Source: Hormiphora californensis
Lineage: Eukaryota; Ctenophora; Tentaculata; Cydippida; Pleurobrachiidae
NCBI GenBank assembly: GCA_020137815.1
Contig: CM035352.1
Span: 994,175 to 1,058,174, forward strand
Direction of reading: 5' to 3'
Length of the DNA stretch: 64,000 nt
The position numbers were made by a program, and so were the translations under genes. This document shows, one piece after another, positions 52,110 through 63,206 of the stretch. Position 1 is the first letter of the stretch, and every line of letters begins with the position of its first letter. The notes under the pieces are model-generated. The model worked only from the letters and a program-made list of their open reading frames with translations, had not been told where the DNA came from and made no database searches.

Positions 52110-52970
52110 GATATAAGCTTGTAAAACCCGTCTGGGTTACCGGTAGACCAAAACAAACACATCTTATTATGGGGTCAGAACGGATAATTGTATCCTTACA
52201 ATGCCACGTAACGACTATAGAAGAGGATCTTAAACCTATCTACTCGACTACTCATTCTACCTAGTACTACGTAATATATATCTTACTAACCTGAGAGAAG
52301 GGGGAAGATCGGAGTGAAGCCTGTCCGACACTATCAATGTCAAGCATAGTTTCGGGCAGAGGTTCCAGGTAGAGATTCCATGTAGATCGAGTCAGGCTGG
52401 AGATGCAACGAAGGTTGGGCTGGTAATCGAGAACTGACAACTCTGCTCCAGAGCTTCCTTAAGTACTTTTTCTGGCCGATGGTTTCCACAAGCGCATTCC
52501 GCCACGCTCCAGGTCGTGGTATGGAATGTACCGGCGATATTTTTGGACGCGGCCGCGTCCAAACATCGTCGTTTTCTGTTTCTCCATTCTATTACATGTT
52601 TGGAACGACAAAATCATCGTCCTCACGACCATATATTCATCGTCCTCACGACTCATATATTCTTCGTGCCCCTCCCCAAGCAAAAAATGTTATCCATGTA
52701 ATAGACGAAGATTTAGACTTTTGTAAACCAAGAAATAATCGTCGGTCGACGAAACAGACTCACGCGATTGTAACCAAGGGAACGGGCAGGAATGATGAGA
52801 TCATTCTCTGGAAAGGGAAGTGGCTATTCCGGTTCCTCTGCACGCGTCCCCGCGTACACTCCCACACCTTAAGATCGAGTCTGGTGGTGAGAAGTGATGT
52901 GGTAGTCGTCCGGGTTCTCTGCACGCGGCACCGCGTACACTCCCGCACCTTAAGAAACACCTCATCATCT
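52110..52970. repeat. dispersed repeat, copy 1 (about 0.8 kb)
   Basis: Direct repeat of 61225-61920. Shared words include AGACCAAAACAAACACATCT, CAATGCCACGTAACGACTAT, TCCTTAAGTACTTTTTCTGG and the palindrome GGACGCGGCCGCGTCC. It also holds tandem CATCGTCCTCACGACCATAT units. No coding capacity seen; the frames across it are not conserved between copies. Confidence 0.88.
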
Positions 52971-53194
52971 TAGTGAACTCCATTCCTCTTTATTCCATAT
53001 CCATGTGAACTCCTCCCCTCGTTCAATTTAGTGAAGACAGGTTGTTTCCTTATTCCACGTAGCGTTAAGAACTCCAGTTTTCAGTCCATGTGGACCTATT
53101 GGCTACTCAAAAAACTTACACGAATTAATATAATGCATTTATCTCACACTGTCTTTCACACTGTTTCTCTTATCTTTTTCTGTTTGATCCTCTG

Positions 53195-53325
53195 TTTCTT
53201 CGTCGTTCCACTGGCTTGAATTCCTCGGGGGTGAATTCCTCGGGGGTGATTTCCTCTGTTTGATCCTCTGCTTCTTCGTCGTTCCACTGGCTTGAATTCC
53301 TCGGGGGTGATTTCCTCTATTCCTA
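53195..53325. repeat. tandem repeat GAATTCCTCGGGGGTGATTT
   Basis: Two to three copies of CTGGCTTGAATTCCTCGGGGGTGA and GATCCTCTGTTTCTTCGTCGT-type segments. The rest of 52971-53849 shows no supported gene. Confidence 0.75.
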
Positions 53326-53849
53326 CACACGGCCACGTGTACACTCCCACACCTTAATTAAGTTCGTAGTGGGCGTATTAGGGTTAATTTAGCCCTACAA
53401 TTGTCCTTTTATCAACACATCGATTAACACTTATATCATGCATATACATTTTTCTTCACTCGCTTAATTCAATAATGTTTCCGCATAACTGGGCAACTGT
53501 CATTTGGGACTTCTTTCCTCCCGAGTTCGGGTTTACTCCATCCCATCGAGTTGAACCCACTCACTAGATCCCATCTCATGATCTCATCTAGCGAGCTGTC
53601 ATTTAGAAATCATTTCCACAAACTTAATATACTTCTTTATCCAAATAATTTCAATTTGTCTTCACTTTCTATGATCTTCCCTTACAAAGACAGAATAAAA
53701 ATGTTCTTCACACAAATTTTTTATGGAAAATGTTCATCCTCACGGTTATTTTAGACAACTTATCCTCATCTTATCAACTCACTGATTGTAATTGTCCTCG
53801 TATTTTCTTCCAATTCCTCGGAACTTCATCTCCTCCTCCCTCTGCTGGA

Positions 53850-54215
53850 AACGTTGTCACCTTCTCTCTTCGCCGGGAACGTTATCTTCTCCTTCCTATG
53901 CTGGAAACGTTATCTCCTCCTCGCTGGGAACTTTATTTCCTCCTCTCCTCGCTGGGACCGTTATCTCCTCCTCGCTGGGAACTTTATCTCCTCCTCTCCT
54001 CGCTTGGACCGTTATTTCCTCCTCTCCTCGCTTGGACCGTTATCTCTTCCTCTCCTCGCTTGTACCGTTATCTCCTCCTCTCCTCGCTTGGACCGTTATC
54101 TCCTCCTCTCCTCGCTGGGACCGTTATCTCCTCCTCGCTGGGAACTATATTTCCTCCTCTCTTCACTGGGAACTTTCTCTCCTCCTCTCCTCGCTTGAAA
54201 CTTTATCTCCTCCGG
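53850..54215. repeat. CTCCTCCTCGCTGGGAC minisatellite
   Basis: About 13 irregular copies of a 22-28 bp unit (CGCTGGGACCGTTATCTCCT). All three plus frames stay open only because the unit lacks stops. Confidence 0.9.
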
Positions 54216-54719
54216 GACACCTACTCCTTAAACTTTGTCGTCTAATCCTTTTGACAGTAACTATCCAACTCATTTCTTTTTGGATCTGACCTGGATAAGG
54301 TAATGTATGCATATTCCTCTTTCTCCAGATTTTTCCCTTCATAATTCGCCAACTTGCTCTGTTGTGTCTATCTTTTATATCTGCATCAACCTGGCCGCTA
54401 ACCCTTATCTCTTCTGATATGAGGTTGTCCTATGTTGAGAACAAGTAGTCAGCTTGTCTCGATCAGCATTCACAGTGACTAATTGCTTCTGCTGACTTGA
54501 ACAGTTCCTCTAAATAACAAGTAGCTAACTTGTGGCAATATTGCTCTTCTATCCGGATATTAATACGCTGTGTGATTCAGTCACAGATTCTTTCCTTTTA
54601 GGGGGCTTTGTCCCTACATACCTAGGTCGCCTAGGTGAAACCACACACAGCCGTGACTCTTCTTCTGGGTTACGTCGTCCTTTCTTCGAAGTAGAACTAT
54701 GCATTTCTGGAACAGGTAC

Positions 54720-54970
54720 TGTTACCTCTCTAATCTGGAAGTGGAATCGGTATCCTCACCTCACCTCTCTGGAATATGTATCCTCACCTCGCCTCTCTGG
54801 AACAGGTATCCTCACCAATCTGGAACAGGTATCCTCACCTCTCTGGAACAGGTATCCTCGCCTTGCCTCTCTGGAACAGGTATCTTCACCTCGCCTCTCT
54901 GGAACAGGTGTCCTCACCTCGGCTCTCTGGAACAGGTGTCCTCGCTTTGCCTCTCTGGAACAGGTACCTC
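54720..54970. repeat. 27-bp CTCTCTGGAACAGGTATCCT minisatellite
   Basis: About nine copies of a 27-28 bp unit with small changes. No gene evidence in its open frames. Confidence 0.9.
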
Positions 54971-55129
54971 ACCTCGCGGTACCTGTCCTCTCATACACAC
55001 CTTATGTGTCATTAAAAATCATGTGCAATGATCCTTATCTCCATTTTCAATTAATTTTGTTCAAGGGGCTCCACTGATAAATCTAACTTTCTGTAGTTTC
55101 AGGGATGAATAACCCATCTCAAAAGCTGG

Positions 55130-55987
55130 TTAATGAAAATGGATGGTTTTAAACACTGCAAGAGCAAATCCTTCTGTCTCCTCTTTTATATATATTTTCT
55201 TATCTCGGGTTCTGAGTTGTCTTTTGGCCTTCTCTCCATCATTTTCTTCACTCTCCTTGGGGTCTCTAACATCTTCTGCCTTTTCCTCGGGGTCTCTAAC
55301 ATCTTTTGTCTTCTCCTCGGGGTCTCTAACATCTTTCGTCTTCTCCTCAGGGTCTCTAACATCTTCTGTCTTCTCCTCGGGGTCTCTAACATCTTCTGTC
55401 TTTCCATCGGGGTGTTTAACATCTTGTGTCTCCTCCTCGGGGTCTCTACCATCTTCTGTCTTCTCCTCGGGGTCTTTAACATCATCTGTCTTCTCCTCGG
55501 GGTCTCTAACATCCTCTGTCTTCTCCTCGGGGTCTCTAACATCTTCTGTCTTCTCCTCGGGGTCTCTAACATCTTCTGTCTTCTCCTCGGGGTCTCTAAC
55601 ATCTTCTGTCTCTGTCAGAGCATTGGCCTGACAGTTCTGTCTGCTCCTCGGGGTCTCCAACACTTTCCGTCCTCTCATCGGGGTCTTCAACAACTTGTGT
55701 TCTCTCCTCGGGGTCTTCAACATCTTCCGTCCTCTCATCGGGGTCTTCAACAACTTGTGTTCTCTCCTCGGGGTCTCCAACACTTTTTGTACTCTCTTTG
55801 GATCTTCAACATCTTCTTTCCTCTCCTCAGAATCGCTAACATCCTTATCCTTAGAACCAGGAATATCCTCTGCACAAAATAAACAGAGCAAGTGACAAAA
55901 TATGTAGGCTATGTAAGTTGCAACGAATACGAAGAAACAATAGACCACATATACAATAACCAAATCCGGACCACCTCTGATATTCAA
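55130..55987 (-). CDS. membrane-anchored repeat protein, hypothetical
   Basis: A single 285-codon frame. Residues about 7-37 form a hydrophobic segment (LVIVYVVYCFFVFVATYIAY) ending in a Cys-rich turn. After it come two repeat blocks: KLLKTPMRGRKVLETPRREH-type units, then at least twelve copies of a 10-residue acidic unit EDVRDPEEKT (30 bp in DNA). It ends with a lysine-rich tail. No introns and no homologue I recognise; it may be a real lineage-specific gene grown by minisatellite expansion, or a chance frame on a 30-bp repeat. The leader helix favours a gene. Confidence 0.4.
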   Translation of the reverse strand: MNIRGGPDLVIVYVVYCFFVFVATYIAYIFCHLLCLFCAEDIPGSKDKDVSDSEERKEDVEDPKRVQKVLETPRREHKLLKTPMRGRKMLKTPRREHKLLKTPMRGRKVLETPRSRQNCQANALTETEDVRDPEEKTEDVRDPEEKTEDVRDPEEKTEDVRDPEEKTDDVKDPEEKTEDGRDPEEETQDVKHPDGKTEDVRDPEEKTEDVRDPEEKTKDVRDPEEKTKDVRDPEEKAEDVRDPKESEENDGEKAKRQLRTRDKKIYIKEETEGFALAVFKTIHFH

Positions 55988-56340
55988 TCATTATTTCAAA
56001 AGCCATGTCTTTACTCAATCAACTAGTTAGCTACTCAACCTGTGCAACCGAGCCTTTATTCTGAGCCTTAGGACTAATTCACATCGAAAACACAATCCCT
56101 AGTTAGCTAATCAACCCTATCAATGAAGGAACTCCGAATATTTTCGATCGCTTATACACTAATCACAAAACGTGCATTCAATCTCGTGATGGACAACCAC
56201 ATTGCCAGACCGGGCCGCCTGGTACAGCATGGATTAGCCTAATTAACCAAAAATCTCGCTCCAATCTCATCTATTACATCCATGTTATTAGACTATCGAA
56301 TAATTAAACGTGATTGTGCAAAGATTGGATAATGATTTGG
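55985..56340. repeat. fragment of the 43996-45664 transposon family
   Basis: Shares TTAGCTACTCAA.., TTTATTCTGAGCCT, CATCGAAAACA and GTGCATTCAATC.CGTGA in the same order as 44030-44280, at roughly 80 percent identity by eye. Terminal repeats are not present. Confidence 0.8.
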
Positions 56341-56405
56341 TTGTAGTTCAAACCTAGGTTCTTTCTGGGGTGATTTGGTAAGTTACTTAATCTTCTTGTC
56401 CTATT

Positions 56406-56930
56406 TTACTTGCTATTCTTTAACATCCTTAATTTTAGTTTCTTTCTTTTCTCTCTCGTTTTTAGCGTTTTAACCTTAACTTTCAGATACTTCTTATCGG
56501 CTTGAAGAGTTTCACACTTTTCTTGTAGTCTTAAAATTAATCTTCCTGTTTTAACAAGCTCATGCTCTAGTACTTTTACCTTCTCTTCCAATTTAATTGT
56601 CGTCTGCTTTCCCATCTTGTTGTATTCTTCTGCTGAAACACCTGATAACTCAATAGTATCACTTAATTCTCCATCTTCCATTTCTTCATGCTTCGGTATA
56701 ACTTCCTCTACATATTGTGACAATACTTTACGAGAACTCACATACCATGTCGGGAATGGTAGGTTCTCATCCTCCTCCTCACGTAAAAGCTCTATCTCCT
56801 GCTCCTCCGTTAACATTAGTGAAGAGTAACTTCCTTCGCTTCCCGTGCTGGATGTCCTGTCCCTGTTACCTTGGCCACCCCTTTCCTTAGGTTCGTCTTG
56901 CAATTGCGTACTTAGTACTGAAATATCCAT
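56406..56930 (-). CDS. coiled-coil protein, hypothetical
   Basis: A 174-codon intronless frame. Residues 1-50 are Ser/Glu-rich and probably disordered; 45-100 are acidic with LTEEQEIELLREEED; 105-165 form a strong heptad coiled coil (KLEEKVKVLEHELVKTGRL, then LQEKCETLQADKKYLKVKV), and the end is very basic (TREKRKKLKLRMLK). The composition is protein-like. It could be a small gene or the first frame of a retroelement; neither is proven. Confidence 0.45.
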   Translation of the reverse strand: MDISVLSTQLQDEPKERGGQGNRDRTSSTGSEGSYSSLMLTEEQEIELLREEEDENLPFPTWYVSSRKVLSQYVEEVIPKHEEMEDGELSDTIELSGVSAEEYNKMGKQTTIKLEEKVKVLEHELVKTGRLILRLQEKCETLQADKKYLKVKVKTLKTREKRKKLKLRMLKNSK

Positions 56931-57059
56931 TTCTTGCTAAGATAAGAGTGGTAATTAGAACAGACATTCGTAACTTATGACACTTCGGGTGGGCAAAAAC
57001 TTCAGGATTTCAATGGGATTACTAGTAAAACTGAGGTTGAGGGATCTGCCTTTCTCTAT

Positions 57060-57660
57060 TTTTTTTTCATCTTTTTCTCTCTAACTTCTCTCTATCTCGC
57101 TTTCTATCCTCCTCTTTCTCTTTTTCTCTCCCTCTTTCGCTTCATCAATCTTCACCTATCTCTTTTTCTCTTTGTGGTACGGGATTAGATCTCACACATG
57201 TGATTCGATCCTCCTACTGGGGGTAGTTATGGTGCGAGATCAGATCTCTCGCATGGCTCATGTGAACTGCTCCAAATTGTCTTTGTCTCTTTCGCTCCTT
57301 CTCTCTTCATCTGTTTCTCTTTCTCTCTATATCTCTTTCTGTCTATCTCTCTTACTCTCTTACTCTCTTTCTCTCTCTCTTGCTTTCTATGCTATGCTAT
57401 CTTTTTCTTCTTCTCTTTCTCTCTTTTTCTCGTTATATCTCTCTCTTTCTTTCCTTCTCTCTTTCTAACTGTCTCTTTCTCTCGTCTCCTATCTTTCGTC
57501 TACTTCTGTGGGACTGAGGTCTGGGGGTAGTTGTGACGAAATCCGACCTACAAAAGGTGATCCGATAGACAGCTACAGTACACACAATACAATCCCTATC
57601 TCTCTCTCTCTCTCGGTTCTCTCTCCCTCTTTTTCTCTCTATCTCTCTCTCTCTCTTTTG

Positions 57661-57718
<58 letters not shown>

Positions 57719-57860
57719 GGTTCTCTCTCCAGTCTCTCTCCAGTCTCTCTCCAGTCTCTATCTGACTTTCTATTTCTCTCTTGCTCGGCGCTCCCTCTAT
57801 ATCTATCTTTCTTCCTCTAGCTCTCTCACTATCTATCTCTCCCTATCTGTCTCTTCATAG
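57060..57860. repeat. CT/CTTT-rich low-complexity DNA
   Basis: Mostly TCTC, TTTCTC and CTCTCT, with perfect (CT)n at 57597-57615 and 57667-57714. The short unique block at 57180-57290 has a near-repeat at 57515-57570 (GGGGGTAGTT.TG.CG). Confidence 0.9.
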
Positions 57861-57985
57861 GATAGATGCAACCATTTAATTTCTGTCCAAACATATAACT
57901 ACCTACCTGGCCAGCCGGTTCCAACTCTGCAAGCAGGGTATCCCCCACCATACTCAAGGCAAAACTCGTTAATTGACGTTTTCGA

Positions 57986-58297
57986 TCAGGGCCTTTCGGT
58001 TCTTTGGACTAATGTTAATTCATTGCTCAGCTTCTTCCTCTCATTATCTCTCTTCCTCTCATCTATCTTGACCAAGCTCACTCTGGAACTCTGGCTACTA
58101 TTACTAATTACTATCAATACGTCTTGGTATTTTGCTAGGGAACGCATCTTATCTCTCGGTCTCTCGACGAAACTGTCAATTTTAGTTGTCAACTCGGTCA
58201 TTTCAGCTAAAAGCTGGAGTGAGCTTACAGCCTTCTTCAAATGTATCAAAAAGAATTGGCGGAGCACCTCTTCTATTGAAAGAGGTTTTCTCTTCAA
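57986..58297 (-). CDS. short hypothetical frame
   Basis: 103 codons, helical and charged (IEEVLRQFFLIHLKKAVSSL, then ERPRDKMRSLAKYQDVLIV). Same strand as the coiled-coil frame at 56406. No family recognised and no splice context, so it may be a mobile-element remnant. Confidence 0.25.
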   Translation of the reverse strand: MKRKPLSIEEVLRQFFLIHLKKAVSSLQLLAEMTELTTKIDSFVERPRDKMRSLAKYQDVLIVISNSSQSSRVSLVKIDERKRDNERKKLSNELTLVQRTERP

Positions 58298-58370
58298 CTC
58301 AGCCTGGTTACTGACACTTAAGTTTCTGACGACATGTAATGCCGCCCATATAGATTGTACTATGAATGAA

Positions 58371-58391
58371 ATGAATGAATGAATGAATGAC
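58371..58391. repeat. (ATGA)n microsatellite
   Basis: Five to six copies of GAAT/ATGA. From 58400 to 61224 I find no gene, RNA or long repeat that I can support; the DNA is AT-rich with short CT tracts (60500-60930). Confidence 0.8.
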
Positions 58392-61224
58392 TAATTACCC
58401 GTCATTACCCGTCCCGGCGCTTTTTCTACTATCTACCTCTCTCTGCCTTTCTTTCAGTCGGGTCGGCAATAGAAACTTTATGGTAGACTTCAAAAGATGC
58501 ACCTGACTTCAAATGGGGTCGGCGGTCGCGGCGCCAGAAAGTGAGTGGGTACTGATCCAAATGGACAATAATTATACTCAGTCTAGAGGCGCTGGTCAGG
58601 AATACGGGGCGTTATGCCTCATGACCCTAATACATGTATCAATGTTCAACTAACCGAACAACAAGAAGTATCATGAATAGGTTGAATTCTAAATGGGGTT
58701 CAATCTATCATAGCACCAACAATAATCACAATCATATTTCCCGTTCATTCTTGAGAGGCGGATTAAACCAGAATATTTGCGTTATGTTTTCATAACACCA
58801 CCAAACTATGTTTTAGATGTAGAATAGTATCTTAATTAATTTAAAAAATTCTTTCTAGGCGGTTAAGTTATACATTCATTCTTCGGGGTGGTTGCTTTAT
58901 TACCTAATTTAGTTTAAAACATCTATCAATCTTGCTACATAATTTTTAAGGCCCGTTACCCGGGTATCCAGATTCGATGGTCTGGCAATTTAAACCACAA
59001 GTTACGAGATCTCGCCCATTTGATCGTGGCTCCCGCCAAGCAAATAAATGTCAAATTTTACCTACGGTTTGGTTGATAGCTCAAGTTATGAATTTCATAC
59101 TAATATTTACGCAAATTTTCTTTCCCTGACTTTCACCTACAATTTAGCTCGAGTCTCAGAGACGAAATGGGAATTTTGGGTTTTCACTATCAGAGTTATC
59201 AGACTTTCTATTTTAGGTACGAGGTCACTCCTTTCGGGGGTAAATAGGGTGAAATTCAAGCAGATTTATAATTTATTTCATACTCACTCCACCTTTCTAG
59301 ATATTATGCCATGTTATTTTCACGAGAAATTTCCTAATTTTTATTTTCAATTGCACTTAATTAATGCTCACCAGGGGCGGTTTTTGGTATCCGATTGCTC
59401 TAGTTTCTCTCGTATATTCGTGCCGTAAAGCCCAAAATAAGTCGTTTGTATTTGGATAACATTACATTATATTGTCTTACTGACTTCATGTTGCTATGGC
59501 AACAGTTTATACCGATCTTTATCATGCCTTTCCGCAAAAGGCATGAATCATGACCCTGTGAGATAAGCTATTTAAATGTAACAATTGGATCAACTAATTA
59601 GGTATCAGACACAGGAAATTAGTTCCGTGAGTAATTCATCAAGAAGAAGCATGGTACAGTCACATATGTATGAACCGATTAATTCGATAACCTCAAAATA
59701 TACCTCGAAGATGATCAAACCACCTATAATAGCCTCCTCTAAGGACATCGACCAGATCCATTCAATGCTACTGAGGACCATATTTATTCGTTTAGCCCCT
59801 CTGGTACATATCTTTTATCAAATTATTTATCATATCCAGTATCCATCAATGAATCGTTCCATGAGGTCACAGCCAGTCTATTGACACACAACTAACTCGG
59901 TAGATTCCTATCCGGCTGGGGTTCAGTTGTAATAAATTCCGTCTTGAGTTGGCCCTCTTGTGAAGAGTTTCTGTCACGTCTAGCTGCTTGGTTTCTGCTT
60001 GTTGGGAACAATGGAATACGAACGATTTCTTAGTCTGAAATGGTTTCCGTTTTGAAAACGAAAGATAGCTTCAAGGATATTATAATGTACCTAGCATTTA
60101 TTTAGCAATATATATATAGAACAACAAATATAATTTCTTATCATGTTTTACCATCTCTTCTAATCACTTTGTAATGTTATACCTACCTATGCAATGATCT
60201 CAATTCTTTCTCTCTTCTATTCTTTCTCAACATCTCTCAATGGTTCTAATATGGAGGTCTCAAATCTCTTCAAGTTTTCAAAAGTAACTTGTGCTCCTCC
60301 CAGCTCTCTTACTACTTGTATCTACCTCTAATTAAATTTAGATCAACAACTACTCCTGACGATAGTCAATTATATTATGGGCACAAATAGATCTGGATCT
60401 TCGTGTTATCAGCACGATGGGAAGTAATATTCCTGGCACATACGGGACAGAATAAAATATGTAATACCTCAGCTCTCTCAGCTCTCTACATATGCAGCTC
60501 CAAATTTATTTCTCTCCCTCTATCTCTCTCGATATTTTTCTCCCAATCTCCCAATGCAATCCTCTCTCTGTACTCTGCACCTGATCACGCTATTATACTA
60601 TTCTGCATGTGTTTTTAAACTACATAACCAACTTGGACAGCCAACCCAATCAATCAATTACAGTTAGGCCGATATATATGGAAGTTCTAAATCGGTAAGA
60701 TTGAATTCCCTAATTCCAAAATCCAAATATTATATGAGCCTTTATCTATGTCTCTTTTACTCTCTCTCCGCCTTAGCTCTCTGTATCTCTTTCTTTCTCT
60801 TTCTCTCTTCTCTGTACCTCTTCTACCTCTTTTTCTCTGTCCCTAGTAGGGACTTCAATTCCTACCTCTCTGTATCGTTATTCTCCATCTCTCTTCAACC
60901 TCTCTCTGCCTGTGTTTCTCTAACCCCTCTTTTTCTCTATTTTGATGAACTTGGGGGCAACTTTGTTACTGAATACACTAGTCGGAGGGAGTGCAACTCA
61001 ACAAACTACTCTGCACGTGCTCCAACACGTACGCCACCCCAATCAAAAAGGGTAACTTTATAATATACGTTTCTACTTAACTATACCCGTCAACAAGTCC
61101 GATTATGGGGCCTCCATGCTGTACGCAATATGAAGGTGTAGCTCCTAATAATACACACCCAACTGTCGTACCACTAGATAATAGCTCAGATATAATGCAC
61201 TAACCAGGGTGACTAAGTGCAACC

Positions 61225-61920
61225 GTAGACCAAGAGTAGACCAAAACAAACACATCTATATTATGGGGTCAGAACGATAATGTATCACTTACAATGCCAC
61301 GTAACGACTATCGGTTAAACATATCTACTCGACTACTCATTCTACCTAGTACTACGTATATTATATATCTTACTAAACTGAGAGAAGGGGGAAGATCGAG
61401 TGAAGCCTGTCGACACTATCAATGTCAAGCATAGTTCGGGCAGAGGTTCCAGGTAGAGATTCCATGTAGATCAGAGCAAGGCTGGAGAGCAACGAAGGTT
61501 GGGCTGGTAATCTGAGAACTGACAACTCTGCTCCAGAGCTTCCTTAAGTACTTTTTCTGGCCCATTGTTTCCACAAGCGCATTCCTCCACGCTCCAGGTC
61601 GTGGTATGTACCGCGATATTTTGGACGCGGCCGCGTCCAAAACATCGTCGTTTCTCCATTCTATTACATGTTTGGGACGACAAAATCATCGTCCTCACGA
61701 CCATATATTCATCGTCCTCACGACCATATATTCTTCGTCCCCGCAATGTTATTCCATGATAATAAGACGAAGAATTTAGACTTTGTAAACCAAGAAATAA
61801 TCGTCGGACGACGAAACAGACTCACGCGATTGTAACCAAGGGAACGGGCAGGAATGATGAGATCATTCTCTGGAAAGGGAAGTGGCTATTCCGGTTCCTC
61901 TGCACGCGTTCCCGCGTACA
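61225..61920. repeat. dispersed repeat, copy 2
   Basis: Direct repeat of 52125-52855, same order and orientation, with scattered small deletions (for example the CATCGTCGTTTCTCC segment lacks about 10 bases relative to copy 1). Confidence 0.88.
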
Positions 61921-61934
61921 GCCGCAACAAAATG

Positions 61935-61959
61935 CAAATGTTAGGAAGTAGAAGTGTGT

Positions 61960-61998
<39 letters not shown>
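61935..61998. repeat. (TG)n/(GA)n microsatellite
   Basis: GTGTGTGTAT and perfect GT repeats ending in GAGAGAGA. Confidence 0.9.
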
Positions 61999-62005
<7 letters not shown>

Positions 62006-62865
62006 CGGACTGCTGACCGTGCCTGGCTAATAAGTTTTTTTCTCCAGGTGTAACGATGCAGATGCCAACTGGCCTGTGGGGTGGACGGCAACAGTTCAAT
62101 GTGGCACAAGGAGAGAACAACCGTGTGTGTAGGACTCTGGGTGTCGCCTGTCATAACGGGATTATTCCTGTGTTGGCGAAGCCCTTGAATGAGTGTTTGA
62201 AATATTTGAACTTTCATTGTTTTCCGTACTCATTTTAAATGTTGACCACGATAAAAAACTAATAATTCTTCGCCCATCTGACATCTCTTTCTTTTAGTAA
62301 TGTGATTAATATTGTTGTTTGCATAATTCTATTTACTCGACAAAATTACTCGTATTTAAATTTGTTACAAACATTGATTTATCGGTGGTTACACAGTGCA
62401 GTGGCCTGGGACGGTAGCAAATAGCGATGATCAATTGTCGCTTCAATCTTTTGTGCGAGAGAAACAACAACTGCCGCCAACGGGAGTTGTAGCTCAACAC
62501 TCGCTCTGTACGTTCATGTAGCGCGCGGTAACCAAATTGTTATAACAATCAACTTGCTAGTTGCGCGGGAGTATTTGGTACGCGCAAAAAGAACCCGCGC
62601 GAAAATTAAGAAACGCGCAGCACGCGCCGCTCTGGGTGTAATGACTGAGTAAAGACTGTGTAAACTCTGTGTAAACTCTGAACTTTTTTAGGGATCCCTA
62701 TAGGCCAACCCGGTTTGTTGTTTTTACTTTTTTCTAAAAAAAATTCTAACCATGCTTGATTAATTCACATGGCACTTGGAGGACAGAGGGCCACTAACCA
62801 CTTAGACAAAACCTAAGAGGCAGTGGCTGCTCGAAACTTTACTTGTTTCTTACACTGGTGTGGCT

Positions 62866-62915
62866 ACGCGACCCATCTGAGCGCACTGTCGAGAATCAAA
62901 TGGGGTATGGCGCCG
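62866..62915. repeat. dispersed CTGAGCGCACTGTC repeat
   Basis: CGACCCATCTGAGCGCACTG then GAGAATCAAATGGGGTATGG, related to 22083 and 50090. The rest of 61999-63206 shows no gene. Confidence 0.6.
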
Positions 62916-63206
62916 CCATACAGGAAAGAAAGGACGTTGTGTAAAGCTATAAATATTTCATCTTGCCAAGGGGAGCTAACACGAATACCAGCATTTTGCA
63001 TGGAAAATGTTATTGAGCTTGAACTAGTATCTTGATAGAAAATATTGTAATACACAATAACTTTTGATAAGAGAGTGGCCAAACGTTTATGAGGCACATT
63101 ATAATCGAGGTCGCCGGCCGTACATCACCCGTCTTCTCCTATCTTTTGATAGGTAAACTTAGTGAAATAATGCAGTTAGTTATACATACAATAGTTAGTC
63201 ATTCTC

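Noticed and set aside
53730-55031. Plus-strand frames of 110-180 codons
   Set aside because: They follow minisatellite units that happen to lack stops in several frames at once; no splice or composition support.
55133-55882. 249-codon plus-strand frame opposite the repeat protein
   Set aside because: Shadow of the 30-bp repeat; it has no leader and reads only LLLGVSNIFC units.
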